A stretch of DNA of 6,558 nucleotides from Marinilabiliales bacterium (GCA_002869425.1 PKSZ01000331.1:1-6558); one strand, 5' to 3'. Shown: positions 1 through 6,557, counted from the stretch's first letter. Notes: generated by a model from the letters alone, not told the origin. A program made the numbers and translations.

Positions 1-82
1 CATAATCATTTCAAATCGTCACCACACAAAAAAGCTTGCTAAATGTGAATTATCAAAGATTTCAAAGAACGTATATTAATTT
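1..82. other. Short AT-rich stretch past the end of the last gene, no feature identified
   Basis: All minus-strand frames are broken by stops here. One (T-F-F-E-I-F-D-N-S-H, about 72-43) stays open long enough to be a possible shifted remnant of the ATPase, but I cannot confirm it. TCAAAGA occurs twice nine bases apart (53-59 and 62-68). I see no convincing hairpin terminator, tRNA or repeat array. Confidence 0.5.
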
Positions 83-397
83 TTAGTAGACACTAATGAA
101 CTCAATTATATGTTCAAGCAACCTTTCATTATATGGGTTTGACTGTAAATCAACATGTTTCCTAGAAACATCTAATAAAAAGTCAGCGTGAACAAGTATA
201 TTAAAACCACATTTATCCTCTGTAGGTAGGTAGCAATAGAAATTTGACACTATGCTATCTACATCATTATTTTCCTGATCACTTTGATTGAATAAAGGAA
301 AAGCTATTGCAATACCTGGTTTTTTTACTTCATAGTTCAGCTCACGTGACAACTTTTGTAATTCATGAAGATCATCATCTTGAAATCTTTTAGGCAC
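83..397 (-). CDS. Downstream fragment of the sacsin-like ATPase
   Basis: This is a 104-residue open segment whose first available start is a GTG at 397. That GTG lies in the middle of what looks like a continuous conserved stretch (KWLIV-PKRF), so it is more likely an internal valine codon than a true start. The segment is in frame with the ATPase above and separated from it by the TAA and 14 sense codons. It contains CYLPTEDKCGF (about 54-64), HADFLLDVSR (70-79) and NPYNERLLEHI (87-97), which resemble the end of the N-terminal module in sacsin-like ATPases. The frame closes at TAA (85-83) soon after. It is very unlikely to be an independent gene. Confidence 0.55.
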   Translation of the reverse strand: MPKRFQDDDLHELQKLSRELNYEVKKPGIAIAFPLFNQSDQENNDVDSIVSNFYCYLPTEDKCGFNILVHADFLLDVSRKHVDLQSNPYNERLLEHIIEFISVY

Positions 398-439
398 AAT
401 TAGCCACTTATCATCATAGGGATTTGTATGTAAGGTTTT

Positions 440-442
440 TTA
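440..442 (-). other. In-frame TAA nonsense codon inside the GHKL ATPase gene
   Basis: The coding strand reads GAT-TAT-TTT-TAA-AAA-ACC-TTA. The codons after the stop continue with KTLHTNPYDDKWLIVPKRF in the same frame, joining the downstream segment without any shift. A single-base change from AAA, GAA or CAA, or from another near codon, would account for it. The stop sits at the junction of a run of five T and a run of six A. An insertion or deletion in that run would have moved the downstream frame, which did not happen. Confidence 0.75.
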
Positions 443-1198
443 AAAATAATCTCCAACAGATAGATTTAGTTCCACATTTTTATCTTGTAGTTTTTCTAGC
501 TGCTGCACAAAGAAAATCTGATGACTCGCAAATTCCTCAATCTTTTCTTCAAGATCAGCAACTTTATTCTCTTCAATATCATGAAAAACTATAACCGTGA
601 CTGCTCCCGGAAAATCTGTGAAATAAACTTCACAATCTTCTTCATCCAGTCTTTCTGGAAAATAAAAAGAGGGGACTTTACTATGCCGTTGAACAACCTC
701 CAAATAATTATCCTGAATAAGCCAGTCTTTAATTTCGTCACTTGCGAATCTATCTAGTTGTTCCTTTCCTAGGGGATTATACATTTTAAATCCCCATTTA
801 CGGCCTTCATAAACTGAACAGATACTAACCTCACTGGTATATTCCCAACAAGATTTAAAGCCGACACCTTTGTTGCCTATGCTCTCGTCCTGATTTTTAC
901 TACTTGTGTTTATTGAGCAAAGTGATTCAAAATCAGAATATTTTCTCCCTTCTTCTTTTACAATAGAAAAGCTCTCTCCATCATTGGCAATTATCAATCG
1001 CCTACCATCTGGATCTAAATGAACCCATATTTTACCTTCAGCACGGTCAATTGCATTCTGAAAGAACTCATAAATAGCTCTACCTCGATAGTCATTTGTT
1101 ACCGCATTCTCGTTAGCAATATGCCCATCGAGTGTCTTTGCAGAATTCTGCATTGATTCAGAATATTGCTTTTGAAAAGCATTATTAATATCATTCAT
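440..1198 (-). CDS. GHKL (HATPase) domain protein, N-terminal part of a sacsin-like ATPase
   Basis: This 252-residue frame contains the complete nucleotide-binding core of a GHKL ATPase. The N box is EFFQNAID (44-51), with Glu44 as the likely catalytic base and Asn48 as the magnesium ligand. The G1 box is ANDGESF (71-77), and the G2 lid is SIGNKGVGFKS (106-116). The segment before the N box (GHIANENAVTNDYRGRAIYE) and the lid sequence resemble bacterial sacsin/Hsp90-like proteins rather than histidine kinases: there is no phospho-acceptor domain, sensor or membrane segment. The ATG at 1198 is the natural start, since the frame opens shortly before the conserved region. The gene ends at an ochre codon that appears to be premature, because family-like sequence continues in the same frame. 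An isolated ATPase core could still bind ATP, but the domains that would use it are absent. Confidence 0.82.
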   Translation of the reverse strand: MNDINNAFQKQYSESMQNSAKTLDGHIANENAVTNDYRGRAIYEFFQNAIDRAEGKIWVHLDPDGRRLIIANDGESFSIVKEEGRKYSDFESLCSINTSSKNQDESIGNKGVGFKSCWEYTSEVSICSVYEGRKWGFKMYNPLGKEQLDRFASDEIKDWLIQDNYLEVVQRHSKVPSFYFPERLDEEDCEVYFTDFPGAVTVIVFHDIEENKVADLEEKIEEFASHQIFFVQQLEKLQDKNVELNLSVGDYF

Positions 1199-1224
1199 AT
1201 TTGAGTCATATACGTTTGTTTATT

Positions 1225-1920
1225 CTATGCCAATAAATTCTCCAGCTTCTCCTTCCACTTCTCCCAATCAGGCATCTCTTTGGTTTGCAATTCTATGAAT
1301 TTGCCAGTGTGGTTGTGATGAACAAGATGACATAGCTCATGAATAATCACGTATTCTATGCATGGACGTGGTGCTTTAATAAGCTCAGTATTCAATATAA
1401 TCTTTCCTTTGGGAGTGCAACTGCCCCAACGATTTGACATTTCCTGTATGTACAATGATTGTGGTTCAACATTGTACTTTTTGAAGCGTTCTATAAGCGG
1501 CTCGGCAATTTCGGAAAACTTCATTTTTGCTCTTTCTTTGTACCATTTCTTAAGAATTTCCTTCCTATCCGAATTCTTCTTGCACGACAACTCAATAAAT
1601 CTGCCTTTGTATTTTACTTCATCTGATTTACCGACTGTAACTTTCAAGCGGTATTGACGCCCCATATACAGATGGGTCTCTCCACTTACAAATTTTTTCT
1701 CGGGAGTTTTAGGATAAAAAGCCAAAAAGAAATTTTGTTGGCGGATTATCCAGAGTGCCTTTTTCAGTACCTTTTCCTTTATTTTTTCATTTGATGTTTT
1801 AACAGGAGCTTTCACAACAACCTCCATTTCAGGAGTTATTGTTATTCCTAAAGTTTTCCTGTCAGAAAAGCATATTCTAAAATCAATTTTCTTTGAGCCA
1901 AACTGTACTGTATCAACCAT
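1225..1920 (-). CDS. YgjP/SprT-like zinc metallopeptidase, coupled to hsdR
   Basis: This is a complete 231-residue protein of the YgjP-type family (COG1451, DUF45/WLM-like, often labelled M48 metallopeptidase). The zinc site is HELCH at 194-198, with His194 and His198 as ligands and Glu195 as catalytic base; the third ligand is probably His204 in the following NHTGKF. The family signature upstream of the site is also present, NRWGSC at 163-168 followed by KGKIILNTELIKAP. There is no signal peptide, so it should act in the cytoplasm. The ATG at 1920 shares one base with the hsdR TAA (TAATG), a classic arrangement for coupled translation, with AAGGGAAAGG just upstream serving as a possible ribosome site. 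Genes of this family are frequently found beside hsdR in type I restriction loci. The substrate is not known; processing or turnover of HsdR or of a partner is a guess from linkage. All catalytic residues are intact, unlike both neighbouring genes. Confidence 0.92.
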   Translation of the reverse strand: MVDTVQFGSKKIDFRICFSDRKTLGITITPEMEVVVKAPVKTSNEKIKEKVLKKALWIIRQQNFFLAFYPKTPEKKFVSGETHLYMGRQYRLKVTVGKSDEVKYKGRFIELSCKKNSDRKEILKKWYKERAKMKFSEIAEPLIERFKKYNVEPQSLYIQEMSNRWGSCTPKGKIILNTELIKAPRPCIEYVIIHELCHLVHHNHTGKFIELQTKEMPDWEKWKEKLENLLA

Positions 1921-3599
1921 TACCTTTCCCTTATTTTTGCAACCTCGACCATCTGTTCAGCAATACTATCAATTTCTTCAAAGGTCATTGATATTTTGTA
2001 TTTGTCTCTAACCTCATCAATAATGTAATCTCCAATTAGTAACACCATCTTTTTTGGTATGTTACTTCCGGGTTTCTGCCAGTCAACCACAATAAGACCG
2101 TTTATTATATCATCAACTTTCAAGGCTATTTCAGCAGAAATTGTTTTCAATATTTTTTTATCCTGAATACTCTCTTTCACTTTCTCAATCACAATACCGT
2201 AAAATGCTTTGGCAACATCATTTCCTTCAAGAATCTCTGGAATGTCTGAATCTGTCCTTGTAAGTACCTTATCCATAATATCTTTAACCTTGCTCAGATA
2301 CTGTGTTTCGTTAATCCTTTTCTCTTCGTAGTCTTTTATAGTTTCCTTCAACATTTCAGAAAACTTTTTGTAGAAAGCAGGATCTTCATCCATTTTCTCA
2401 GTGATGTGCTTTGCTGTTCTTGAAGCAATTTTGTCAGCTTTGGCAGCCTCTCCAATTGTTTTCTCAACTTCCTGTTCAAATGCCTCCTTCTCGAAAATAT
2501 TAACCAGTTCTGTAATAGGCTCTACTTTATCTGTTTGTACGTGGGTATCGATAAGCTTTTGAATCTGGCCTTCATATTTTTTATAATCTATAGCATCAGA
2601 ATACCTTTGAATTACTGTTGACCTAAGTTTCATGAAAAAAGCCAGATCTTCTTTGTATCTATCTATTGTTTTCTGCTCTTTCTTCTTATGAAAATCAATT
2701 GAAGAAAGCGCCAGTTTCAGAATTCTGGCAAAAGCTGATAGTTTATCATAGAAAACCACACGAACAACTTCATCCCTTAGCATTTTCTGATAGGCTTCTG
2801 CATCTCTTTTGTTTGCAATATTTTTAAATATATCCCACAACTCAGAATGTTTCTGAGGAAGTTGCTTAATTTCCTCATCTATGCTCGTTAGTGTTCCGTC
2901 CAAATCTCCCTGATCAAATTCCTCAAATGACGAATAGGTTTCCAGAGCATCGTCCAGCTCTCCAATTACGCCATAGTAATCAATAATATAACCATAATCT
3001 TTATCAGGATAAATTCTGTTTACCCTTGCAATAGCCTGAAGCAAGGTATGCCCCTGCAATTTTCTTGTTAAATAAAGAACAGTGTTTCTTGGAGCATCAA
3101 AACCGGTCAATAGCTTATCAACTACAATAATAATTTCGGGATGATCTGTATTTGAAAATCTGTTTACAATGTTTTTCTGGTATTTCTTTGGTGTGTTATT
3201 CTCATCCATCATCATCTTCCAGAATTTCTTTACTCTGTCTGATGTTTCACCATAAGCCGTTTCTTCACCTTCACGATCATCAGGGGGTGAAATAACCACC
3301 TCGCTTGATACTATGCCTATTTCATCAAGGAAGTTCTTATACTTAATTGCAGATTCTTTACTCTGAGAAACTAGCTGTCCTTTAAATGGTGTGCCCTGGA
3401 AGTTTAATTGAAAGTGTTTTGATATATCCCAGCTGATGGCATAGACTTTCTGCTCGGCAATATTCAGCTGATCAGCTCTTGAGAATTTCTTCTTTAAGTC
3501 CTTCCTTTCATAAGTTGAAAGAGGTTCTGCCACCATTGAGAAAAAATTGTCCAATGGTGCCTCATTTACCTGCTGATAGGCATGTCGTCCTTCATACAT
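1920..3599 (-). CDS. hsdR: HsdR C-terminal half: RecA2, helical region and C-terminal domain
   Basis: This 559-residue frame continues HsdR after the internal TGA. Its ATG at 3599 is the first usual start codon after the stop, but it corresponds to an internal Met of HsdR (MYEGRHAYQQ), 32 codons downstream of the TGA. A purine-rich AAGGCGG lies about 11 bases before it, so reinitiation is conceivable but unproven. Residues about 60-210 are the second RecA domain, with motif V as LTGFDAP (164-170) and motif VI as QAIARVNR (188-195), including the likely arginine finger. A long charged helical region follows, then the C-terminal domain characteristic of type I R subunits (the DUF3387-type region, roughly 380-559), which docks the R subunit to the methylase core. 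It lacks nuclease and Walker A residues. Its TAA stop overlaps the peptidase ATG. Probably the remnant of a broken gene, though it could complement the N-terminal half in trans. Confidence 0.82.
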   Translation of the reverse strand: MYEGRHAYQQVNEAPLDNFFSMVAEPLSTYERKDLKKKFSRADQLNIAEQKVYAISWDISKHFQLNFQGTPFKGQLVSQSKESAIKYKNFLDEIGIVSSEVVISPPDDREGEETAYGETSDRVKKFWKMMMDENNTPKKYQKNIVNRFSNTDHPEIIIVVDKLLTGFDAPRNTVLYLTRKLQGHTLLQAIARVNRIYPDKDYGYIIDYYGVIGELDDALETYSSFEEFDQGDLDGTLTSIDEEIKQLPQKHSELWDIFKNIANKRDAEAYQKMLRDEVVRVVFYDKLSAFARILKLALSSIDFHKKKEQKTIDRYKEDLAFFMKLRSTVIQRYSDAIDYKKYEGQIQKLIDTHVQTDKVEPITELVNIFEKEAFEQEVEKTIGEAAKADKIASRTAKHITEKMDEDPAFYKKFSEMLKETIKDYEEKRINETQYLSKVKDIMDKVLTRTDSDIPEILEGNDVAKAFYGIVIEKVKESIQDKKILKTISAEIALKVDDIINGLIVVDWQKPGSNIPKKMVLLIGDYIIDEVRDKYKISMTFEEIDSIAEQMVEVAKIRER

Positions 3600-3695
3600 T
3601 AATGGAACAACCGCCTTATCCTTTACGGCCTTATCGACGGTGTAATTGTCAATTAATGTACCGAACTTGGCTAATGTACTTTTGTCCTTTTTAAA

Positions 3696-3698
3696 TCA
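3696..3698 (-). other. hsdR: In-frame TGA nonsense codon inside hsdR
   Basis: On the coding strand the bases read ACT-CCA-TGA-TTT-AAA-AAG. The codons before the stop give the TGTP helicase motif, and those after it give FKKDKSTLAKFG, which is ordinary HsdR sequence in the same frame. A one-base change from a sense codon explains this fully: TTA (Leu), the family's common residue here, needs a single transversion, and TGG (Trp) a single transition. No frameshift or insertion is needed. Confidence 0.92.
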
Positions 3699-5129
3699 TG
3701 GAGTACCAGTAAAAGCAATGAAACATGCATTTGGAAGAGTTTTTTGCATTTCAATATTGAAGGTTCCATGCTGGGTTCGGTGACCTTCATCTACCAAAAC
3801 AAAAATATCATGGCTTTCAAGTGGCTTTGAGATCTTCTTCACTGCAGTCTCGAACTTATTGATGATGGAGGTAATAACTGCATCAGATTTACTATGTAAT
3901 AAATCAACCAGAGCTTTACCGGTTGTTGCATTGTTGACATCAATACCACATTTTCTGAAAGTACCTGTTATCTGTTCATCCAGATCGGTACGATCCGTTA
4001 CCAAAACAATTTTAGGATTCAGAATACTTTTTTCCATGGCTATTGCCTGGGCCAGCATAACCATTGTTAAAGATTTTCCGGATCCCTGCGTATGCCATAT
4101 TACGCCCCCTTTCCTTTTTCCCTGATCAAGCTTTGTCAATTGCTTCATTGCTTTTTTTATGGCAAAGTACTGTTGGTATCTGGCAATTTTCTTCTGCCCA
4201 TTGTCAAATACAATGAAATTATGCGTAAAGTCCAGTATTCTTTCCGGTCTGCATAAGCCATACAGGTAATTATCCTGCTCGGTTACTTCAAGTGGTTGTT
4301 TTTCCAATTCATCAAAATAACTTCGAACATAGCGGAAACGGTCGCCAAACAAATTTATTTTAATTTCTTCTGTCAAAGGAGCATTCTTCAATGAATTCAA
4401 TTGTTCATTGTAAATTAACAATTGTTCATTGCTTTTAAATTTTTCCTCCCAATGTGACCAGAATTTCTCAGGAGTGCCTGTTGTTGCATAGCTTGCCTGG
4501 GTTGTTGCTAAACTCAGGATGCTCTGAGCATAAATATAAAGCTGGCGAATACCATCTTCATGCTGATTTCTAAGATGTTGTGAAATTGCCTGTTGCAATG
4601 GCTCTTTCATATCCGGTCGTTTGCATTCAATAACACAAATAGGAATTCCGTTTACAAACAATACAATATCAGGGCGATAATGCTCTTTACTGCCGGCTCG
4701 CATAACACTGAATTCTTCCGTAACATGAAATACATTGTTTTCAGGGTGCTGCCAGTCTATGTACTGAAGTGTGAAACTTTTCTTATCACCATCAATGCTT
4801 TGTTCCAGTGCTTTACCTAATGTTAGTAGGTTGTAAGCTGTTTCAGATGCAGTAATATATCCATCTACCAAAGGGATTTCTTTGAGTGCCCGGATACCTG
4901 CTTCAATATTGCTATCAGAAAAAATACTGGTTCTTGTGGAAGAAACTTTAATGCTGTTGATCTCTTTCAACTGCTTTCGTATTATTTTTTCCAGAATTAC
5001 ATTTGTAGTTTTTCCAGCCCGAGCAATGATTGCTTCTTCCGGACTAAGATATTTGTAGCCCAGGTTGATCAACATCTGCAATGCCGGTATTTGGGATATG
5101 TGATCTTCTTTGAAGGATGGTGTGTTCAT
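3696..5129 (-). CDS. hsdR: HsdR N-terminal half: nuclease domain plus RecA1 motor domain
   Basis: This 477-residue open frame is the part of HsdR before the internal TGA. Residues about 1-200 form the HSDR_N nuclease domain, with the PD-(D/E)XK residues visible as Asp154 (in RPDIV) and Glu168-Cys-Lys170. Residues about 310-477 are the first RecA-like domain: Walker A in HTQGSGKS (Lys352), motif Ia around TDRTDLDEQ (379-387), Walker B as Asp447-Glu448-Gly-His450, and motif III FTGTP as the last five residues. The linker holds a seven-residue repeat (NEQLLIY/NEQLNSL, about residues 234-247). The ATG at 5129 is one base past the preceding TAA, and the first residues already look like a normal HsdR N-terminus. 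A product ending here keeps all nuclease residues and the ATP-binding loop but lacks the second RecA domain with its arginine finger, so ATP-driven translocation by this piece alone is not expected. Confidence 0.88.
   Translation of the reverse strand: MNTPSFKEDHISQIPALQMLINLGYKYLSPEEAIIARAGKTTNVILEKIIRKQLKEINSIKVSSTRTSIFSDSNIEAGIRALKEIPLVDGYITASETAYNLLTLGKALEQSIDGDKKSFTLQYIDWQHPENNVFHVTEEFSVMRAGSKEHYRPDIVLFVNGIPICVIECKRPDMKEPLQQAISQHLRNQHEDGIRQLYIYAQSILSLATTQASYATTGTPEKFWSHWEEKFKSNEQLLIYNEQLNSLKNAPLTEEIKINLFGDRFRYVRSYFDELEKQPLEVTEQDNYLYGLCRPERILDFTHNFIVFDNGQKKIARYQQYFAIKKAMKQLTKLDQGKRKGGVIWHTQGSGKSLTMVMLAQAIAMEKSILNPKIVLVTDRTDLDEQITGTFRKCGIDVNNATTGKALVDLLHSKSDAVITSIINKFETAVKKISKPLESHDIFVLVDEGHRTQHGTFNIEMQKTLPNACFIAFTGTP
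4398..4431 (-). repeat. Two-copy 13-base direct repeat, seven-codon period, inside hsdR
   Basis: The 13-base word CAATTGTTCATTG (plus-strand reading) occurs perfectly at 4398-4410 and 4419-4431, separated by 8 bases, giving a 21-base period. In the hsdR frame it encodes NEQL twice, seven residues apart, in the linker between the nuclease and motor domains. Because the period is a multiple of three, gain or loss of a copy would keep the frame. Similar NEQL or NYQL strings are, from my recall, common in Bacteroidota genomes as remnants of short dispersed repeats; that origin is inference. Confidence 0.6.
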
Positions 5130-5130
5130 A

Positions 5131-6525
5131 TTAATTAATGTTCATACAACATTTCTTGTACTTTTTCCCACTGCCACAGGGACATGGATCATTGCGGCCA
5201 ACATCAGGTTCTTCTTTTACATAAGGTTGATCACCTGAGTAAAATGGTGGCTCAACATAATCATCCCTACTTTTCTTGTCAGCAAGTATTTCAGCTTCTA
5301 TTCTTTCACAGCCGGTAATATCAATCCTAATAGTCTGGAAATGGTTCTGTGCATTTTGATAATTCATTGTGAAAGTCTTCTCAAAGAACTCTTTTTCCGG
5401 TAATGTGATATACACATTCTCTGTTTCAGGCCAGCTATAGATAAATGATAACTCCCATAGATTAGAAGAAAATGCTTTCATAAATTCAAATTTCAGAAAA
5501 GCAATATTTTCCTTCATAAGCTCGTATTCTTCCCCTGAAATGAAATTGTAATTGTTCAGGAATTCATACACATAATGCAAGCCCCACATTTTTCCAAATA
5601 ATTCTATCCGATTGCTCCCCATAAAGTTATCATAACGTTCGGTTATATGTTTGTCCAGTTTTGTGAAGGGGATGAAAAAGTTCATTTCTCTACCAATAAG
5701 TTTTTGAGTATCGATAATATTAAACCACAGACCTGAAAGCATAAACGGAATATCATATTTCTTTTTCATGTATTTCATGAAATGAATATTCAGTGAAACA
5801 AGCTTAAAATCCTGCTTATCTGTCAACTGATTTATGTTTTCAGGATTTATTTCCGAAAAAAGTGATTGATAAACAACATCCAGGCGTTCTTTGTCTTTTT
5901 CAAACCCATAATCTACAATTTCATTTACAAATGCATTCCATGAGCTTTTGCTTTTTTTATCCTGTAAGAATTGTTCTTCAAGCTTATGCAGATATATTGT
6001 GTATGCAAAAAGAAATTCGGGATATCCCCATAGCTCTTCACTCTCACAGAGAGGTTTCCATGCTACCTTTGAAAATTCAAGTGCTAATTCATAAAAACCA
6101 AAGTAAATTAAGCGGTATAATGTATCGCTCACAACCGTTTCAATGCCCTTTACAGGATTTTTTTTAAGAATTTCAAGTCTTTTCCTAATCAACGAAAGAT
6201 CATTCACATGAAATGCATGATCCAGGATTCTTCCCTCTATGAATTCGTATCGTGAAAGGTAATATTCTGGATTTATGCTATAAACACTATCAGCAAACTT
6301 AAGTACAGTTTCTATAGGAATTTGTTCATAATTCCCTAGGTCGAGTATCATATCAACCCATTCAAAATCAAGCTTAGGATAATGTTCAAGCCAGTACATT
6401 AGATGTTCAAGGCATTGCTCATTATTAAGATCTTTGTAATAATAATCCAGTGTTTCTTCTATCAGGGAAAATATGTGGGTTGATGTAGTTGGCAAAGGAC
6501 GAAGAAAAGCATTCTGGCTGTTCAA
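5131..6525 (-). CDS. SEC-C zinc-motif protein of unknown function, upstream of hsdR
   Basis: This is a 464-residue soluble protein with no signal peptide or membrane segment. The only domain I recognise is a SEC-C motif at the extreme C-terminus: Cys448-Pro-Cys450, a Gly-Ser-Gly-Lys-Lys turn, then Cys459-Cys460. This is the zinc-binding fold first described at the end of SecA and found as an add-on in many unrelated proteins, where it usually mediates protein or nucleic acid contacts. Residues 1 to about 400 are rich in aromatic and charged residues, look largely helical, and match no family I know. The start is the TTG at 6525. The frame is closed upstream by TAA at 6555-6553 and no ATG lies between; the first internal ATG is at codon 43. 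An AAAGGC stretch lies just upstream of the TTG. The TAA stop is one base before the hsdR ATG, so the two are very likely co-translated. A role with the restriction enzyme is inference from position only. Confidence 0.88.
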   Translation of the reverse strand: MNSQNAFLRPLPTTSTHIFSLIEETLDYYYKDLNNEQCLEHLMYWLEHYPKLDFEWVDMILDLGNYEQIPIETVLKFADSVYSINPEYYLSRYEFIEGRILDHAFHVNDLSLIRKRLEILKKNPVKGIETVVSDTLYRLIYFGFYELALEFSKVAWKPLCESEELWGYPEFLFAYTIYLHKLEEQFLQDKKSKSSWNAFVNEIVDYGFEKDKERLDVVYQSLFSEINPENINQLTDKQDFKLVSLNIHFMKYMKKKYDIPFMLSGLWFNIIDTQKLIGREMNFFIPFTKLDKHITERYDNFMGSNRIELFGKMWGLHYVYEFLNNYNFISGEEYELMKENIAFLKFEFMKAFSSNLWELSFIYSWPETENVYITLPEKEFFEKTFTMNYQNAQNHFQTIRIDITGCERIEAEILADKKSRDDYVEPPFYSGDQPYVKEEPDVGRNDPCPCGSGKKYKKCCMNIN

Positions 6526-6557
6526 TAATTTGCCTTTGAATAAAACAAGATATTATC
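6522..6557 (-). other. Possible C-terminal tail of an upstream gene cut by the window edge
   Basis: On the minus strand a short open frame enters from the right edge, encodes about 11 residues ending in Ser-Lys-Ala-Asn-Tyr, and stops at a TGA (6524-6522) that overlaps the TTG start of the next gene as TTGA. This overlap would fit a tightly packed operon, with the upstream gene perhaps the missing hsdS or hsdM. Eleven codons are far too few to identify a protein or to exclude a chance open frame. Confidence 0.2.

Larger units (their letters stand above)
83..1198 (-). pseudogene. Sacsin-like GHKL ATPase, interrupted by TAA and truncated
   Basis: Read through the TAA at 442-440, the frame runs 371 codons in one register from the ATG at 1198 to a TAA at 85-83. 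The first 252 residues form a GHKL (gyrase, Hsp90, histidine kinase) ATPase domain. After the stop, 14 codons lead into the 104-residue downstream segment, whose YLPTEDKCGF and HADFLLDVSR are the kind of strings seen in sacsin-like ATPases at the end of the N-terminal module. Since these motifs continue the same domain, the two open pieces are one gene. Related bacterial proteins, often in restriction or defence islands, are usually much longer, so the C-terminal region appears to be missing beyond 83. The gene starts 26 bases after the peptidase stop and probably shares its message. I infer a decayed accessory gene of the restriction locus; its original function is unknown. Confidence 0.7.
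1920..5129 (-). pseudogene. hsdR: Type I restriction endonuclease R subunit, interrupted by an in-frame TGA
   Basis: Read through one stop codon, this is a full-length HsdR of about 1,069 codons, the usual size for the family. HsdR is the motor and nuclease subunit of type I restriction enzymes: with HsdM and HsdS it binds unmethylated sites, pumps DNA past itself using ATP, and cuts at a distance. All parts are present in order: PD-(D/E)XK nuclease, RecA1 with Walker A and DEGH box, TGTP motif, RecA2 with LTGFDAP and QAIARVNR, helical region, and the C-terminal domain of type I R subunits. The stop at 3698-3696 falls directly after TGTP, and the frame is identical on both sides: 32 further codons of HsdR-like sequence run from the stop to the ATG at 3599. 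Leucine is the usual residue after TGTP, so TTA to TGA is the most economical lesion. The gene starts one base after the SEC-C stop and its own stop overlaps the peptidase ATG. Pseudogene is the default call; suppression or a working split enzyme remain possible. Confidence 0.85.

Noticed and set aside
1..82. Rho-independent terminator after the last gene
   Set aside because: The A-rich run near 27-33 is followed by AAGCTT, but I found no stable GC-rich stem next to it on either strand.
83..397. The 104-residue segment as an independent small gene starting at GTG 397
   Set aside because: The frame is continuous with the ATPase except for one stop, the 14 codons before the GTG look like coding sequence of the same protein, and the motifs complete the ATPase N-terminal module.
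436..446. Slippage or phase variation at the T5A6 run in the ATPase gene
   Set aside because: The frame before and after the stop is the same. A one-base slip would put the ribosome in a wrong frame for the downstream segment, so the run does not offer a way round the stop.
3696..3698. TGA reassigned to tryptophan or glycine in this organism
   Set aside because: Tryptophan is encoded by TGG at other sites, including W345 of HsdR. The second interrupted gene has a TAA, which the same reassignment would not explain. Leucine, not tryptophan, is the usual residue here in HsdR.
521..4820. Plus-strand open frames of 71-99 codons at 521-757, 1358-1657, 3479-3694, 3859-4125 and 4593-4820
   Set aside because: Each lies opposite a well-supported minus-strand gene with clear motifs; their translations have no recognisable domain and are rich in Phe, Cys and Ser, as expected from antisense reading of AT-rich coding DNA.
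5862..6167. Plus-strand 101-codon open frame opposite the SEC-C gene
   Set aside because: The minus-strand frame is open for 464 codons and ends in a clear SEC-C motif. The plus frame shows no motif and an antisense-like composition.
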